Below, piece by piece: positions 53,041 through 62,112 of a stretch of DNA of 64,000 nt (position 1 is its first letter; the number at the start of each line of letters is the position of its first letter). The notes beneath the pieces are model-generated. The model saw only the letters and a program-made list of their open reading frames with translations. It did no database searches and had not been told where the DNA came from. The position numbers and the translations under genes are program-made. The DNA is from Methanosarcina sp. UBA289 (GTDB lineage: Archaea > Halobacteriota > Methanosarcinia > Methanosarcinales > Methanosarcinaceae): positions 112,059 through 176,058 of the forward strand of contig DAKJ01000017.1 of NCBI GenBank assembly GCA_002496565.1, written 5' to 3'.

Positions 53041-54753
53041 ATGGGGAGGGGAAGCGGAGTCTGTAAATTTTTAGTAATAATTTTCACTTTTAGTCTGCTG
53101 TTACAGGGGGTTTGTGCAGCAGAATCAGCAAATAATATTTCAAATGATACAATAGCAGAGATTAATGGTTCAATCAATGGTTCAATCAATGGTTCAATCA
53201 ATGGTTCAATCAATGGTACAATAAATAGTACAATAAACGACGAAAAAAATAACACAATAATTGACATAATAAGCGGTACTGTAAATGTCACGATAGATGG
53301 TACTCTAAAGAACACACAAATGTTTTCATGGGTTCTTCTATTACCACTTTTTTTTGGGTGCTTTCTTTTTTTAGGCTGGGTGTGCAGATATTTCCCTGAA
53401 ATGACTTCTGGCTTTGTTTTGTTTATGTTGCTACTGTTATTAGCTGTGATATTGTTAATAGGATTTACTAGAAACAATTTAGTACTTTTATTGACGCCGT
53501 TAATACTCCTGCCTTTATTATACGAGTTATATCATGAGATTAAAGAAATAGACTATAAAAATAGAAAATTAAATTTTGTTTTATTATTACATGTGATATT
53601 GTTAATAGAGTTTACTATATTATTAATAGGATTTACCAAACACACTTTAGTACTCGAATACATTCTAGTACTCGGATACATTTTAGTGATTTTACTTATT
53701 ACTTCATTAATACGCTTGCTATTATTATACGTGGTTTATAATGATAAGAAAATAGAAGATAAACGTGGAAAACTAAAAAAAGATGATGATAGAAAAATAG
53801 AAAATAATTTCCTTTACAAGGCAAGAGTTATTAATATAATTGGTTCAGTGCTTATATGGCCTTCCATACTGATTTATTTTTATTACCATAATATACAATA
53901 TGTTACCTTTTATGGAATTGAGGATTTAAAGTTCCCTGTCTATATAATAACTGCCTCGCTCATTGGTATTGTCTCTTACAGCCTTTTAAGCATTGAAGAT
54001 GACTTCAGTCACCTTTTTTCGGAGTACGAGAAATTAAGCAAAGTCTGGTCATACCTCAGGAGATTCCTTATTGCACCTTTTATAGCGATCATAGGTTTTT
54101 ACTTGTTGATTTACCTCCTGAACATAAATATGGCAGGGGATTATATAAAGAATATAAATAATTTTTTTGTATTCGTATTTTCTTTTATTGTTGGTGCATT
54201 CACAAAAACAATAGAAGAATGGATATATGCGTGGGTTCAAAAGCTTCTCCCAGGGGATAAAAAGATTGAGTTTGAATCCAGAATCCAAAATGAGGTTAAA
54301 GAAACTGACTTTGTCAAAAAACTAGGCCTTGACGACGATGTTGCATATCGGCTATACAATATAAAAATACGAAAAATCGAAGAACTTGCAGATTGTGAAC
54401 CTAAGACTCTATCTAAGAAACTAAACCATGATATCCAAAACCCAGAAGAAAATGATCTTTCTTCTGGAAAATCAGATTATTCATGTAATTATTCACTTGA
54501 ACAAATTAAACTGTATATAAAGAAAGCACAAGACTACAGGGAAAAGGATAAATCAAAATTAATCGGGGAACTAGAAGAGTTATGTGGACATTTAGAGATG
54601 GGAATTAAAAATTTCAAAAAGAACACAGAAGAATTAAAATTAAAAGAGATAATAGAAGATTCCGAGGATAAAGAAAATAGTATTAACTCTAATTCGACAG
54701 ACCCTACCAATAAATATAATATTAACCCAAATTCGACAGATCCTCATAATTGA
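53041..54753 (+). CDS. Sequon-rich polytopic membrane protein with HhH-like tail
   Basis: A 570-residue membrane protein of no recognised family. A signal peptide (LVIIFTFSLLLQGVCA) is followed by an exported segment with several tandem NGSI units, each an N-linked glycosylation sequon; further NxS/T sites occur to about residue 85. About eight membrane helices follow (from SWVLLLPLFFGCFLFLGWVC to FFVFVFSFIVGAFT). The cytoplasmic C-terminus contains LGLDDDVAYRLYNIKIRKIE and ELADCEPKTL, which read like a helix-hairpin-helix (DUF4332-type) module, then a coiled coil and repeated NPNSTDP. The gene is AT-rich. A promoter TATA lies just upstream. Confidence 0.65.
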   Translation: MGRGSGVCKFLVIIFTFSLLLQGVCAAESANNISNDTIAEINGSINGSINGSINGSINGTINSTINDEKNNTIIDIISGTVNVTIDGTLKNTQMFSWVLLLPLFFGCFLFLGWVCRYFPEMTSGFVLFMLLLLLAVILLIGFTRNNLVLLLTPLILLPLLYELYHEIKEIDYKNRKLNFVLLLHVILLIEFTILLIGFTKHTLVLEYILVLGYILVILLITSLIRLLLLYVVYNDKKIEDKRGKLKKDDDRKIENNFLYKARVINIIGSVLIWPSILIYFYYHNIQYVTFYGIEDLKFPVYIITASLIGIVSYSLLSIEDDFSHLFSEYEKLSKVWSYLRRFLIAPFIAIIGFYLLIYLLNINMAGDYIKNINNFFVFVFSFIVGAFTKTIEEWIYAWVQKLLPGDKKIEFESRIQNEVKETDFVKKLGLDDDVAYRLYNIKIRKIEELADCEPKTLSKKLNHDIQNPEENDLSSGKSDYSCNYSLEQIKLYIKKAQDYREKDKSKLIGELEELCGHLEMGIKNFKKNTEELKLKEIIEDSEDKENSINSNSTDPTNKYNINPNSTDPHN

Positions 54754-55030
54754 TACAGGATTTGCTTACAAAAACATGTTGTTTCGACGTTGGACTTTTG
54801 GAGTATAAAATATTCAAATTAGCCAAACATCTATAAAATATGATTGGAAGGACTGAAGCATAAATGTATTTTATATTAAAAACTATAAGTCTGTTGAATT
54901 AATGCATTAAATAAGTTTGGTGAATCCTATCGATCCAGATAAGCGCGAAACCTGAAGTATTTTACTAAATTCTAACCTGGTTACCTTTAATTAGGAATCT
55001 ATTCCTTCTTATTATGGGTTCATTTGCCGT

Positions 55031-55070
55031 TTTTCAGTTCAGCGATTTAATTTTCAGTTCAGCGATTTAA
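55031..55070. repeat. Perfect 20-bp tandem duplication at the methyltransferase stop codon
   Basis: TTTTCAGTTCAGCGATTTAA occurs at 55031-55050 and again at 55051-55070. The second copy contains the minus-strand stop codon of the methyltransferase gene. Confidence 0.9.
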
Positions 55071-55807
55071 GTTCGAAATATTATTGCATGATATTTATAC
55101 TCATAATACATTGATTGTACATAACGCATCTCAAAATCATGTCTACGTGCAATTTTTTGGATTTTATAGGGATTATGGGCAAAACCGTAAATGTTTCTTG
55201 GACGTTTTCTTAAAGTTGCCAATATTGAGGTCTGAAAATCGCAACCAATTCGATATAAAGCTTTTAAAAGCCCTGCATTTGGTGCAAATAACCCTAATTT
55301 CCATAAAGGATATAAACGAGGATCCAGTATGTCAAAAAACACTATTTTACCATCTTTATTGAGATGCTCTGATGATTTAACAATAAATTCGTCAATTTCT
55401 TGAAATGTTAAGTACTGGATTACTCCGGCTGCAGTTATTCGATCAAAGGTTGAGTCCAGGTTTTCCCATATCGTTTTATGATCAGCAAGGACAAGGTCAA
55501 TGTTATTACATTTTCTTTCCCTAATCCTTTTGCTTGCTTCACCAAGCATGGAAAGGGAAAAATCCACTCCTACAAGTTGTTCATATTCCAGAGCATAGTA
55601 AGCCAGGAGTTCTGCGGAGCCGCACCCGAAGTCAAGAAGCGTTTTGCCTCCGTCAAGGTGGAATAGCTTTTCCTTTGCTTCCATAAAAAGAAACTCTTCA
55701 GACGAATATCTATGCCCTCCGTGGGTCTTATCTTTAAAAAAATCTTCCCAGGTATTCTTTGACTTCGTATGTGTTTTTTCCATTCCGTCTCTACTTTCTA
55801 CTTCCAT
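55067..55807 (-). CDS. Class I SAM-dependent methyltransferase
   Basis: A 246-residue methyltransferase. Motif I is KTLLDFGCGSAELLAYY, and the acidic end of strand 2 is VGVDFSLSMLGEASKRI; IDLVLADHKTIWENLD and ITAAGVIQYLTFQEIDEF complete the Rossmann core. The C-terminal part has VFFDILDPRLYPLW, then a helical region with RPRNIYGFAHNPYKI. The substrate is unknown. The first 20 residues are polar, and an internal ATG at residue 9 is possible. A 20-base tandem duplication lies across its stop codon. No operon partner. Confidence 0.88.
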   Translation of the reverse strand: MEVESRDGMEKTHTKSKNTWEDFFKDKTHGGHRYSSEEFLFMEAKEKLFHLDGGKTLLDFGCGSAELLAYYALEYEQLVGVDFSLSMLGEASKRIRERKCNNIDLVLADHKTIWENLDSTFDRITAAGVIQYLTFQEIDEFIVKSSEHLNKDGKIVFFDILDPRLYPLWKLGLFAPNAGLLKALYRIGCDFQTSILATLRKRPRNIYGFAHNPYKIQKIARRHDFEMRYVQSMYYEYKYHAIIFRT

Positions 55808-56280
55808 ACCCCTTCTCCCAGTATTATTTTTAAAATCATACTTTGATAACTATCTTGTAAACAATTTATAGTTGGTAATAAAATAACTAGGAATTTCTAA
55901 ATTATTTTAATCTAAATAGTAAAAATAGTGTGTCTGCTTTCTTGCATAATATATCCCAGGTCTCTTATTTTAAGACCAGTACACTATTTCTTCACCCACC
56001 CTTAATACTTCTATTTGATAATTCGATATATATTTGAGCCTTCAAAAAATAATATCAATGAGGAATTACGCTATTAAAAGCTACGAAACTCACAATTTAA
56101 TATTTTATTTTAAAAAAGAGTAGCAGAACAAGAGAAAAAACTGGATTAAGCTTGCAGAAGAGTGATTTAACCAGAACTACCCTGCTGAGATATTTGAAAC
56201 TTTCACTGATGCTGTAATTTGTCGGGTTATGTTTTATTTCGTTTTATTCAGTGCCGAGTCTCAATTGCTGTCGCTGATAA
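55808..56280. other. Intergenic, no gene seen
   Basis: A 473-base AT-rich space between the methyltransferase and the AAA ATPase (both minus strand). It contains the methyltransferase promoter near 55840-55870. No repeat or RNA was identified. Confidence 0.35.
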
Positions 56281-57570
56281 TTATTCCAGCATCCACTTCC
56301 ATACCGATTTAACCGTGATTATTTTCATTTCGTCTTTGGATTCAACTTTTACAGTCTCTTCATCGTCCATTGTTAGAATAAGTCCCTCCTTAAGGCCATA
56401 CTCATCCATGGCTTCCGTAAGTCCAAGAGTTTCTCTTTCCCTTGCGGTCGGGTTCCCGAAGCAAACCGAGATCTGAACTGCTGACGATATTTTCTGGCTA
56501 TTTTTTTCCTTTATAACGAAATCACACTCCTTTTTGTTTTGAAAATAGAATACTTGTTTTTCTCTTCTTAGCAGTTCAAGTAATACAAGATTCTCAAATC
56601 TCAGTCCAAGGCTATCCGGGTAATCTGGGTATACTGCCTTGAAAAGACCTGTATCACCTGCATAAATCTTGCATGGAGTGTCTTTTTTATATCCGCTTTC
56701 CTGGAGGCTGTTGATTTTTGGGATACGGTACAGCAAGAAAATGTCTTCAAGATAGTCCAGATAGGTGTTTATAAGCTCTTCACTCTCGATTCCACTTACT
56801 TTTTTCAAGGTATCGACGGAATACTCCGAAGCCATGTTCGAAATCAGAAATATGGCAAGCTTTTTTAACTTCTGAATATCGTACCCGGCTGCAGCCGCTT
56901 TTTGCATCCCTTCTTCAAAATATTCTTTAGAAAACCTTATATCATCGTTTTTTATTACATCCGGAAAACCGCCTTTTTCAAAATACTGCAAAAACATACA
57001 TAATAATTCATCACTTCTGGAAGGCGTCAGAAAATCCGTTTCTAGTGTTCCGTTACCTTTAATTCTCAGGTATTCTCTAAAAGAGAACGGGAAAAGCTTT
57101 AAGATTTTATATCTCCCTGCAAACCTGGAAGAAAACTCATTTATCAATTTTGATTTAGATGAAGTTAGAAAAATTTCTGCCCCTTGCTTGTGAAGCCTGT
57201 CAATCCAGTTTTCCCATCCCGGAAGATTATGGATTTCATCAAAAAAGTAAAAAATCCGGCTTGATCTATTTTCTCCAGTTTCCTTTTTTTGAATTTCGGC
57301 TACAATTTCCTCAATAGCCTGCAAACCTACAGATCCAATCCCCTGCAGCCGGCTGTCTTCAAAATTAATATAAAACTTTACTCCATCCAGATTACTGGCA
57401 ATCTGACTCATTAAGGAAGTTTTACCTGCATGAGGAGGTCCTGAGATAAGTTTAATCTCACTGCCTTCTTCGGAACAGCAGGGAAAAATCTCACGTGGAA
57501 TTAAATCTGAGAAATTTTGAAAAAAGGTCTGGTGATTGAGTATCAGGGGGAGAAGTTCTAGTTTTTGCAT
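56281..57570 (-). CDS. AAA ATPase with DUF4143 domain
   Basis: A 429-residue ATPase. An AAA_14 domain occupies residues 30-200: Walker A is ISGPPHAGKTSLM, and Walker B is IFYFFDEIHNLPGWENW. LFPFSFREYLRI is typical of the family. Residues 215-400 are the DUF4143 domain with GGFPDV and the nuclease-like core LGLRFENLVLLELLRR, FYFQNKKECDFVI and AVQISVCF. These proteins are common in archaea and are thought to act on DNA or regulate local genes; none has a settled function. The start ATG lacks a strong Shine-Dalgarno. Confidence 0.88.
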   Translation of the reverse strand: MQKLELLPLILNHQTFFQNFSDLIPREIFPCCSEEGSEIKLISGPPHAGKTSLMSQIASNLDGVKFYINFEDSRLQGIGSVGLQAIEEIVAEIQKKETGENRSSRIFYFFDEIHNLPGWENWIDRLHKQGAEIFLTSSKSKLINEFSSRFAGRYKILKLFPFSFREYLRIKGNGTLETDFLTPSRSDELLCMFLQYFEKGGFPDVIKNDDIRFSKEYFEEGMQKAAAAGYDIQKLKKLAIFLISNMASEYSVDTLKKVSGIESEELINTYLDYLEDIFLLYRIPKINSLQESGYKKDTPCKIYAGDTGLFKAVYPDYPDSLGLRFENLVLLELLRREKQVFYFQNKKECDFVIKEKNSQKISSAVQISVCFGNPTARERETLGLTEAMDEYGLKEGLILTMDDEETVKVESKDEMKIITVKSVWKWMLE

Positions 57571-57879
57571 ATTATCAAGATAATTTGCGAGATGGAACTA
57601 TATAGTTTTTCTGGCACTGATAAGTACTCTCGTACAATAATAATCCCGAAGCATAATAATAATTAATTACAAAAAGCGATGAGCGCCTGCAAGTTCGTGA
57701 GCTTACAACTTTCACAGACAGGAGACATCTTCTATATTCACCGTATAAATGTGTTAATTGAGTAATACTGGAATAAATTAATAGAAACATATAAATAACA
57801 GAGCCAATATGATCCCCTTATAAGTAAGAATCGTGTCAGCAGGTAAAGGTCCGCTTTTTCTCAGGGCTCTCTAAAATTA
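57571..57879. other. Intergenic, no gene seen
   Basis: A 309-base space. A minus-strand frame at 57575-57790 has no ribosome-binding site and unremarkable composition, so it is not called. Confidence 0.3.
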
Positions 57880-58077
57880 TTATTCTTTTTTTGGTTCATA
57901 AACTGTTTTTGTCTTCCCGCAGCGCATGCATACGAAATACTTTTCTCTCACATTTGAAGCATAAATGTTCAAGCCGCCACTTCTTTTCCATTTATGCAGA
58001 CCTATAAAACATAAAATAATTTTTCTTTTAGGTTTCCCGAAAACCTTATATAGAGCTCTGGAGTCCAATAACTTCAC
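57880..58077 (-). CDS. Small zinc-ribbon-like protein (65 aa), DUF1660-like
   Basis: A 65-residue protein from a GTG. CFIGLHKWKRSGG and FVCMRCGKTKTVYEPKKE together look like the DUF1660-type small protein, where CxxGxHKW and CxRCGK pair to hold zinc. Such proteins are found in phages and archaeal genomes without assigned function. The start is uncertain: the GTG at 58077 overlaps an AGGAG, and a TATA-like CTATATAAG lies inside the frame at about 58040-58050, so the real product may start later, near the IILCFIG stretch. Confidence 0.5.
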   Translation of the reverse strand: MKLLDSRALYKVFGKPKRKIILCFIGLHKWKRSGGLNIYASNVREKYFVCMRCGKTKTVYEPKKE

Positions 58078-58687
58078 TCCTGTCTGACCTTCTGGAATTT
58101 AATAGGAAATCGTTTATATGAATAATATAAAACTATATTTCATCTGATATAGGGGTTCTTATCCCTCTGTGCTAACGAAACCTTCTACAATAATAAACCG
58201 GTAATCGTTTGCATAAGGTCAATTTCACAAATTTCAGTCAATTCTTTTATTTGGATCTTTTATTCTTAATAGGATTCATTATCAGTATTAATTATTCTTT
58301 ATGGGATTTCTGCCTAATTTTTAAATTCCAATTATCCAAACAAGATAAAGATAATTAATTGAGCTTGTTTCATCTTCTTCAACACTCAAAAAAAGAAATA
58401 AATTAAATTAATTCTGAAGGAAAAAATCTAAGATTTAAACTTAGTAAATAGCCTCGAAATCGTACTGAGATTCCTACAAAAGGTAAGTGCAATTGCTGAT
58501 TCATAAGAAAAACAAACGTTGTTTAAGAAAAACAAATCTAGAAATTTATTATATTTAAACAGTATCTATTTAAGAGACGTAATTAAATATTCTCGATGAT
58601 CACCAATATATGTAGTTATTGGAAACGTTATCGTTATATTCTAGTCCGTCCCATTATATATGTACGCTTTCCTCTGCGTACTCGTTA
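58078..58687. other. Gene-free AT-rich spacer, start of the noncoding block
   Basis: First part of a 2.3-kb gene-free block (58078-60396). Only short frames are present and no RNA was recognised. TATATGTACGC just before 58688 precedes the first hairpin element. Confidence 0.35.
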
Positions 58688-58756
58688 TATAGCCACCAGC
58701 TCAAGACAAAATGAACTCACGGGATTTGTCCATATTATCTCGAAAAGGTGGCTATT
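58688..58756. repeat. Hairpin element, copy A
   Basis: ATAGCCACC (58689-58697) pairs with GGTGGCTAT (58747-58755). Inside, GACAAA pairs with TTTGTC. The element reads CAGCTCAAGAC after the left arm and ends CTCGAAAAGGTGGC. It is one of four in this block and is more GC-rich than its surroundings. Confidence 0.65.
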
Positions 58757-59330
58757 ATGATTATTTTCCAATCTCTTCAGTAACAGCTATCACAAACATT
58801 TTTTGAGTTTTTAGGTTGGTGGGGCTATAAAGCCACAAAGGTATGAATTTATCTTTTTGTATGAATTTATCTCTTTATGACTCCTTATTCCCAGACTTTT
58901 TTCTTTTGACTTTTTGAACATGAGCTCCCAAAACTAGCTTTATATCCAAAATTGATAAGAGTTTCAGAACTATTTCCCGTGAGCAGAAGCTCATTGACTA
59001 CTCTTAATTCCACATTTGGAGAAGCAGTTTTGAGTTATGGAATAGGCTCCATTTGTAAATTCAGTAGAAAATTATGTTGAATTTCTGTGAAAGTGCTATG
59101 AGTATTAATGAAATGTTTATGTTGAAATCTTGCCATGCAATCATTATATTTTCCTCCGTTCATATTATATTTTTATACTTTTCTTTGCTTCCTATTAGTC
59201 AGTTTACATATAAATGTCGAAGTTTTCTTTTAATATAGCGACTATTATTTTCAGATTTATATTAAAACGTGGTAATATTAACATACTCACTCCCCTTTTA
59301 AAGCTATTGTCTTCCTCGGAAATGTTTACA

Positions 59331-59387
59331 TAGACACCAATTTAAGACAAAGTGAATCCTAAGGATACTATCTTAAACTGGCGTCTA
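59331..59387. repeat. Hairpin element, copy B
   Basis: TAGACACCAATTTAAGA (59331-59347) pairs with TCTTAAACTGGCGTCTA (59371-59387) at 15 of 17 positions. It shares the CACCA...TTAAGACAAAGTGAAT start with copies A, C and D, but its right half has diverged so that it still pairs with its own left half. Confidence 0.6.
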
Positions 59388-59410
59388 CGATGTTTATTTA
59401 CTCGCCTAGT

Positions 59411-59704
59411 CTGCTTAGAACCAGTCGTTGAAAATTACTTTAAACTTCTGGGACAGAAGGATCACAAAGTTCTCGATATACATTATAATTCCCTCCACTA
59501 TTTAGTGTGCTTTTATGCTTTTTTGCATCTCGTTACACAGTCACCGGTTCAAGACGGAGTGAATGCACGGGATTTGTCCATATTATCTCGAAAAGGTGGC
59601 TATATAATACATTTCCAACCTGCTTAGAACCAGTCGTTGAAAATTACTTTGAACTTCTGGGACAGTAAAATTACAAAGTTCTCTATATACATCAATTTCC
59701 CTCC
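59411..59704. repeat. 86-bp direct repeat flanking hairpin copy C
   Basis: CTGCTTAGAACCAGTCGTTG and about 66 following bases occur at 59411-59496 and 59620-59704 with roughly 90 percent identity by eye. Each copy has GGGACAG in its middle and ends TTCCCTCC. The first copy follows hairpin B, the second follows hairpin C, so hairpin plus 86-bp unit behaves as a composite repeat. Confidence 0.7.
59534..59605. repeat. Hairpin element, copy C
   Basis: CACAGTCACCGGTTCAAGAC on the left, TCGAAAAGGTGGCTATAT on the right. The internal stretch GTGAATGCACGGGATTTGTC is nearly that of copy A. The outer stem is imperfect at the AGTCACC/GGTGGCT position. Confidence 0.6.
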
Positions 59705-59747
59705 GATCTTCAATTAACATTCATTATTCTCTTTGGATACTTTTTGA

Positions 59748-59812
59748 ATAGACACCAGTTCAAGACAAAGTGAATTCACGGAATTTGTCTACTTTATCTC
59801 TAAGGCGGCTAT
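59748..59812. repeat. Hairpin element, copy D
   Basis: ATAGACACC (59748-59756) pairs with GGCGGCTAT (59804-59812). Internally GACAAA pairs with TTTGTC around GTGAATTCACGGAA, which contains the palindrome GTGAATTCAC. It is followed by ATTAAAATCATTTTTCC, similar to the sequence after copies A and C. Confidence 0.6.
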
Positions 59813-60396
59813 TAAAATCATTTTTCCGGAACTGTTTTGTTATGTGAAACTGTTTTATAAATGATACTACCAACAATTAAATTTCTTAATATCTTTTGGG
59901 AGCCCATCTTAATTTTAAGACTGACACACCTAAATTTTAATTGCTAGTGAGTATATTAAACATATAGTTTTAATTTATATAAAGCATATAGAATAAATTT
60001 TACTTACCATTAAATAGTCCTAGAAAATCTGGGCGAATTTGACGGGGAAATATGAAAATACTTTTTTATTTAATCCATATTGTAGATGTATCTAAAGAAT
60101 GCTGATAAAAAAGCTTTTAAATTTTTAATTTTCCCCTTTAAACCTAAAATAGAAATTATTATAAAAAAATAAGTTCAATTCATCTATAGAATCTATTTAT
60201 AATCCATAAAAGGCAATAATTTACTTAAATAAGTAGAAATATTATTTTGGATTCAAAACTATAACATTTCATATTTTTAACTTAAATGAGTAGTTTTTTT
60301 CTAAAAATATAAAAGCCAGATTTATTCAAAGAATGCATATTTGAGGATTTCTTAACTTTCTGCACCTCAACCTTCCTGAAGAAGAGAAATTTTCCA

Positions 60397-60870
60397 TTAA
60401 ATTCCTGACATCTCAATTAATTCTCTCGTCCACTTCAACTTCTTTTTCTTAACCGTGTTTGCTCTCGAATCATCAAAATCAAATCCAGTAAGTTTGACAG
60501 TTTTTATCCTGAACTCCATTGCAAAAAATAAGTATCGGTCTCCCTGACGGGGTTCTCCAAAATTGTAGACCTTATCAAAAGTTCTTGCTTGGTAGTTGCA
60601 ATAAATCGTTTTAGCGAGGCATATATTTTTCAAGCTTATCGATATTGTCCCCATACGCATGAATAAGGACTATTGAGCCTATCTCGCAGGCTATGATTCC
60701 TTTTTCAATATCAGCTTCAGGGTTAATCAAGATCGGTACAGATGACTTCAGGTATTATGCCCACATCCATGAGAACTGCGGCTGCTCCATTGGCTGCAAT
60801 CACCATAAAATCCAAAAAATCGATTTCCAAAGATCGCCCCTGAGCTTGGGTGTATTTCCGCATACCAGCC
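60397..60870 (-). pseudogene. mptE: mptE-like (6-hydroxymethylpterin diphosphokinase) pseudogene
   Basis: Three minus-strand frames together read as the C-terminal two thirds of an MptE/DUF115 protein, which makes 6-hydroxymethyl-7,8-dihydropterin diphosphate for methanopterin. MVIAANGAAAVLMDVGIIPE with VICTDLD comes first, at about 60735-60810. NPEADIEKGIIACEIGSIVL and DNIDKLEKYMPR follow in a second frame. KVYNFGEPRQGDRYLFFAME and VKLTGFDFDDSRANTVKKKK follow in a third, ending at 60397. At least two frameshifts or stops separate them, and the N-terminus is missing. A working mptE must exist elsewhere, because the pterin is essential. Confidence 0.75.
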
Positions 60871-60925
60871 TAGGTAAATCATTGATTAATATAAAAAAGG
60901 TACTTGCAAAAAAGTGACAAAATCG

Positions 60926-61248
60926 AGACCTATCGGAAGGCCAGTAAATAACATTCAAGTACCGTTAATATTGAGAACACAATAAGGAGGGAAATAAAGT
61001 CCAATACTAATAAACATAAAAAACAGAAGAAAAGGAAGAGATTAAAGCCAATAAAGGTAGATTGAGAAGAGTTCAAAAAGAAAAGTGCAATTGAGAAGTT
61101 CTTTAGTTCAATAGAGTCCTGTGATAAAGTAATTCCAAAAATGAAATCAAAAAAACATTATATGGGGATTGTAAAGTTAACAGAGACAAAGACGTTACAT
61201 AAGGTTTTGAATGGGCTCAAATGTATAAAGTATAATTAATGGTTAGAT
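60926..61248. other. Intergenic before the Gly/Cys-rich cassettes
   Basis: About 320 bases with no supported gene. AAGGAGGG at 60983-60990 looks like a Shine-Dalgarno but is followed only by a 23-codon Lys-rich frame lacking an ATG, GTG or TTG (60994-61065), so it is not called. Confidence 0.35.
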
Positions 61249-61334
61249 AAAGCTCAAATATAATCAATAATTAGATCGCATAAAATTTTGGGAAACTCAT
61301 TTTAGGGAAACTCATAGAAAAGTAAAATAAATTA

Positions 61335-61352
61335 AGATCTGTTTGCAGATCT
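61335..61352 (-). terminator. Small hairpin at the end of cassette unit 1
   Basis: AGATCTG (61335-61341) pairs with CAGATCT (61346-61352) with a TTTG loop. On the minus strand it is followed by TAATTTATTTTAC. The same hairpin with a TCTG loop is at 62639-62656 in unit 2. It is a plausible transcript end for the cassette. Confidence 0.5.
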
Positions 61353-61443
61353 GTTATAAATATTCGGATTTGAATCTTTGAATTTCTATGTGGTTGATTT
61401 TTCAGTTAAACTGCATTGTGATTGATAACGATAACATGAAATT

Positions 61444-61572
61444 AGGCTTATTCGTTGGCCCTTTCTGACGGAAGAAGGTCAATTATAAGAAAAACCTGTC
61501 AATAAATTTAATTTAGTGCAATCAGGCTTCTCCTACTTTTACATTCCGGCTAAGGACTGTACGAATAAGCCT
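61444..61572 (-). ncRNA. Conserved structured trailer, unit 1
   Basis: AGGCTTATTCGT (61444-61455) pairs with ACGAATAAGCCT (61561-61572) and encloses about 105 bases that contain the conserved words AGTGCAATCAGG and CTAAGGACTGTACGAAT. In unit 2 the same stem is GGCTCATTCGT with ACGAATGAGCC, a paired T-A to C-G change. This supports a real RNA stem. It lies about 100 bases after the peptide stop codon on the same strand, so it may be a 3' UTR or a separate RNA. The strand is inferred. Confidence 0.5.
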
Positions 61573-61675
61573 TCATAGATTTTTACTTTTTATATTAGTT
61601 AATCTGTGGTTGATTCGTCAGTAATCAGCTAGTATATTACCGTTAAACAAATAGCTTAGTCCCCACCACCAGCTA

Positions 61676-61885
61676 TTATGGGTCCCACCAGCCACCACAG
61701 CCTTTTTCTTTCTCTACGACACAGCCGCGGATATTAAAGAACTTTATTTTACATTTTTCACGGAATCCGCAACCACAGTCTTTCCAGCCGCCCCAGCCGC
61801 AGCCGCCACCACAGCCGCCACCACAGCCACAGCCGAATCCCTTAAATTTGTCAAAGCCCCAGTCTCTTCCAAAGAAGTCTCCCAT
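61676..61885 (-). CDS. Gly/Cys/Trp-rich peptide, copy 1
   Basis: A 69-residue peptide with a near-perfect ribosome-binding site (AGGAGGT, then six bases to the ATG). It starts MGDFFGRDWGFDKFKGFG and continues with a repeat CGCGGGCGGGCGWGGW at about 19-34, then DCGCGF, KFFNIRGCVVEK and the terminal GGWWDP. Nine of 69 residues are Cys. No signal peptide is evident. Spaced Cys in flexible Gly segments could bind metals or form disulfides. Copy 2 (62962-63168) is clearly the same family; the residues shared across both copies are MGxFFGRD, FDxFKGFGCGCGGGCGGG, NIRGCV and GGWWD. The last residues differ because of a small insertion at the stop codon. Confidence 0.8.
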   Translation of the reverse strand: MGDFFGRDWGFDKFKGFGCGCGGGCGGGCGWGGWKDCGCGFREKCKIKFFNIRGCVVEKEKGCGGWWDP

Positions 61886-61973
61886 TTATTTACCTCCTTA
61901 TCTACTGTATTTTTATACTTATTTTTTATTTTGTATTTTTCGCTCTATTTATTTTTTATATTTATCTTATATA

Positions 61974-62112
61974 TTGGAGAGGACATACTTTTAAAATTAG
62001 AGTTTGTAGTTCTCCAACCAAATATTATATCGACTCCCCAACTGTGTTATACTCCTGGCAATTGAGTTAATCTATTTTTATTTAACAAAAAACAGGTTTA
62101 ACTTTAATTGCC
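61974..62112 (-). promoter_or_regulatory. Structured leader of the peptide gene, unit 1
   Basis: Two stems lie 90-230 bases before the ATG. TTGGAGA (61974-61980) pairs with TCTCCAA (62011-62017). Further out GGCAATTGAGTTAA (62057-62070) pairs with TTAACTTTAATTGCC (62098-62112). The outer stem in unit 2 is GACAATT with AATCGTC, so the GGC/GCC pairing became GAC/GTC. A TATA candidate (TTTATATAATT on the minus strand, about 62143-62155) lies just upstream, so both stems would be in the 5' UTR. Confidence 0.5.

Noticed and set aside
57575..57790. Minus-strand frame of 71 codons upstream of the AAA ATPase
   Set aside because: No ribosome-binding site and no recognisable sequence.
59352..59627. 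Plus-strand frame of 91 codons
   Set aside because: It runs through hairpin elements and the 86-bp repeat, whose second copy does not keep the frame; it is a chance frame in repeats.
58688..59812. Hairpin elements as tRNA or CRISPR repeats
   Set aside because: GGTTCAAGAC in copy C recalls a T-loop, but no cloverleaf can be drawn. Spacing between copies is irregular (643, 203 and 214 bases) and no spacer-repeat pattern exists.
60693..60917. Plus-strand frame of 74 codons
   Set aside because: Antisense to the mptE pseudogene.
60983..61065. Shine-Dalgarno AAGGAGGG followed by a 23-codon Lys-rich frame with ATA start
   Set aside because: Too short and too low in complexity to support as a gene, even though other genes here have ATA or ATT starts.
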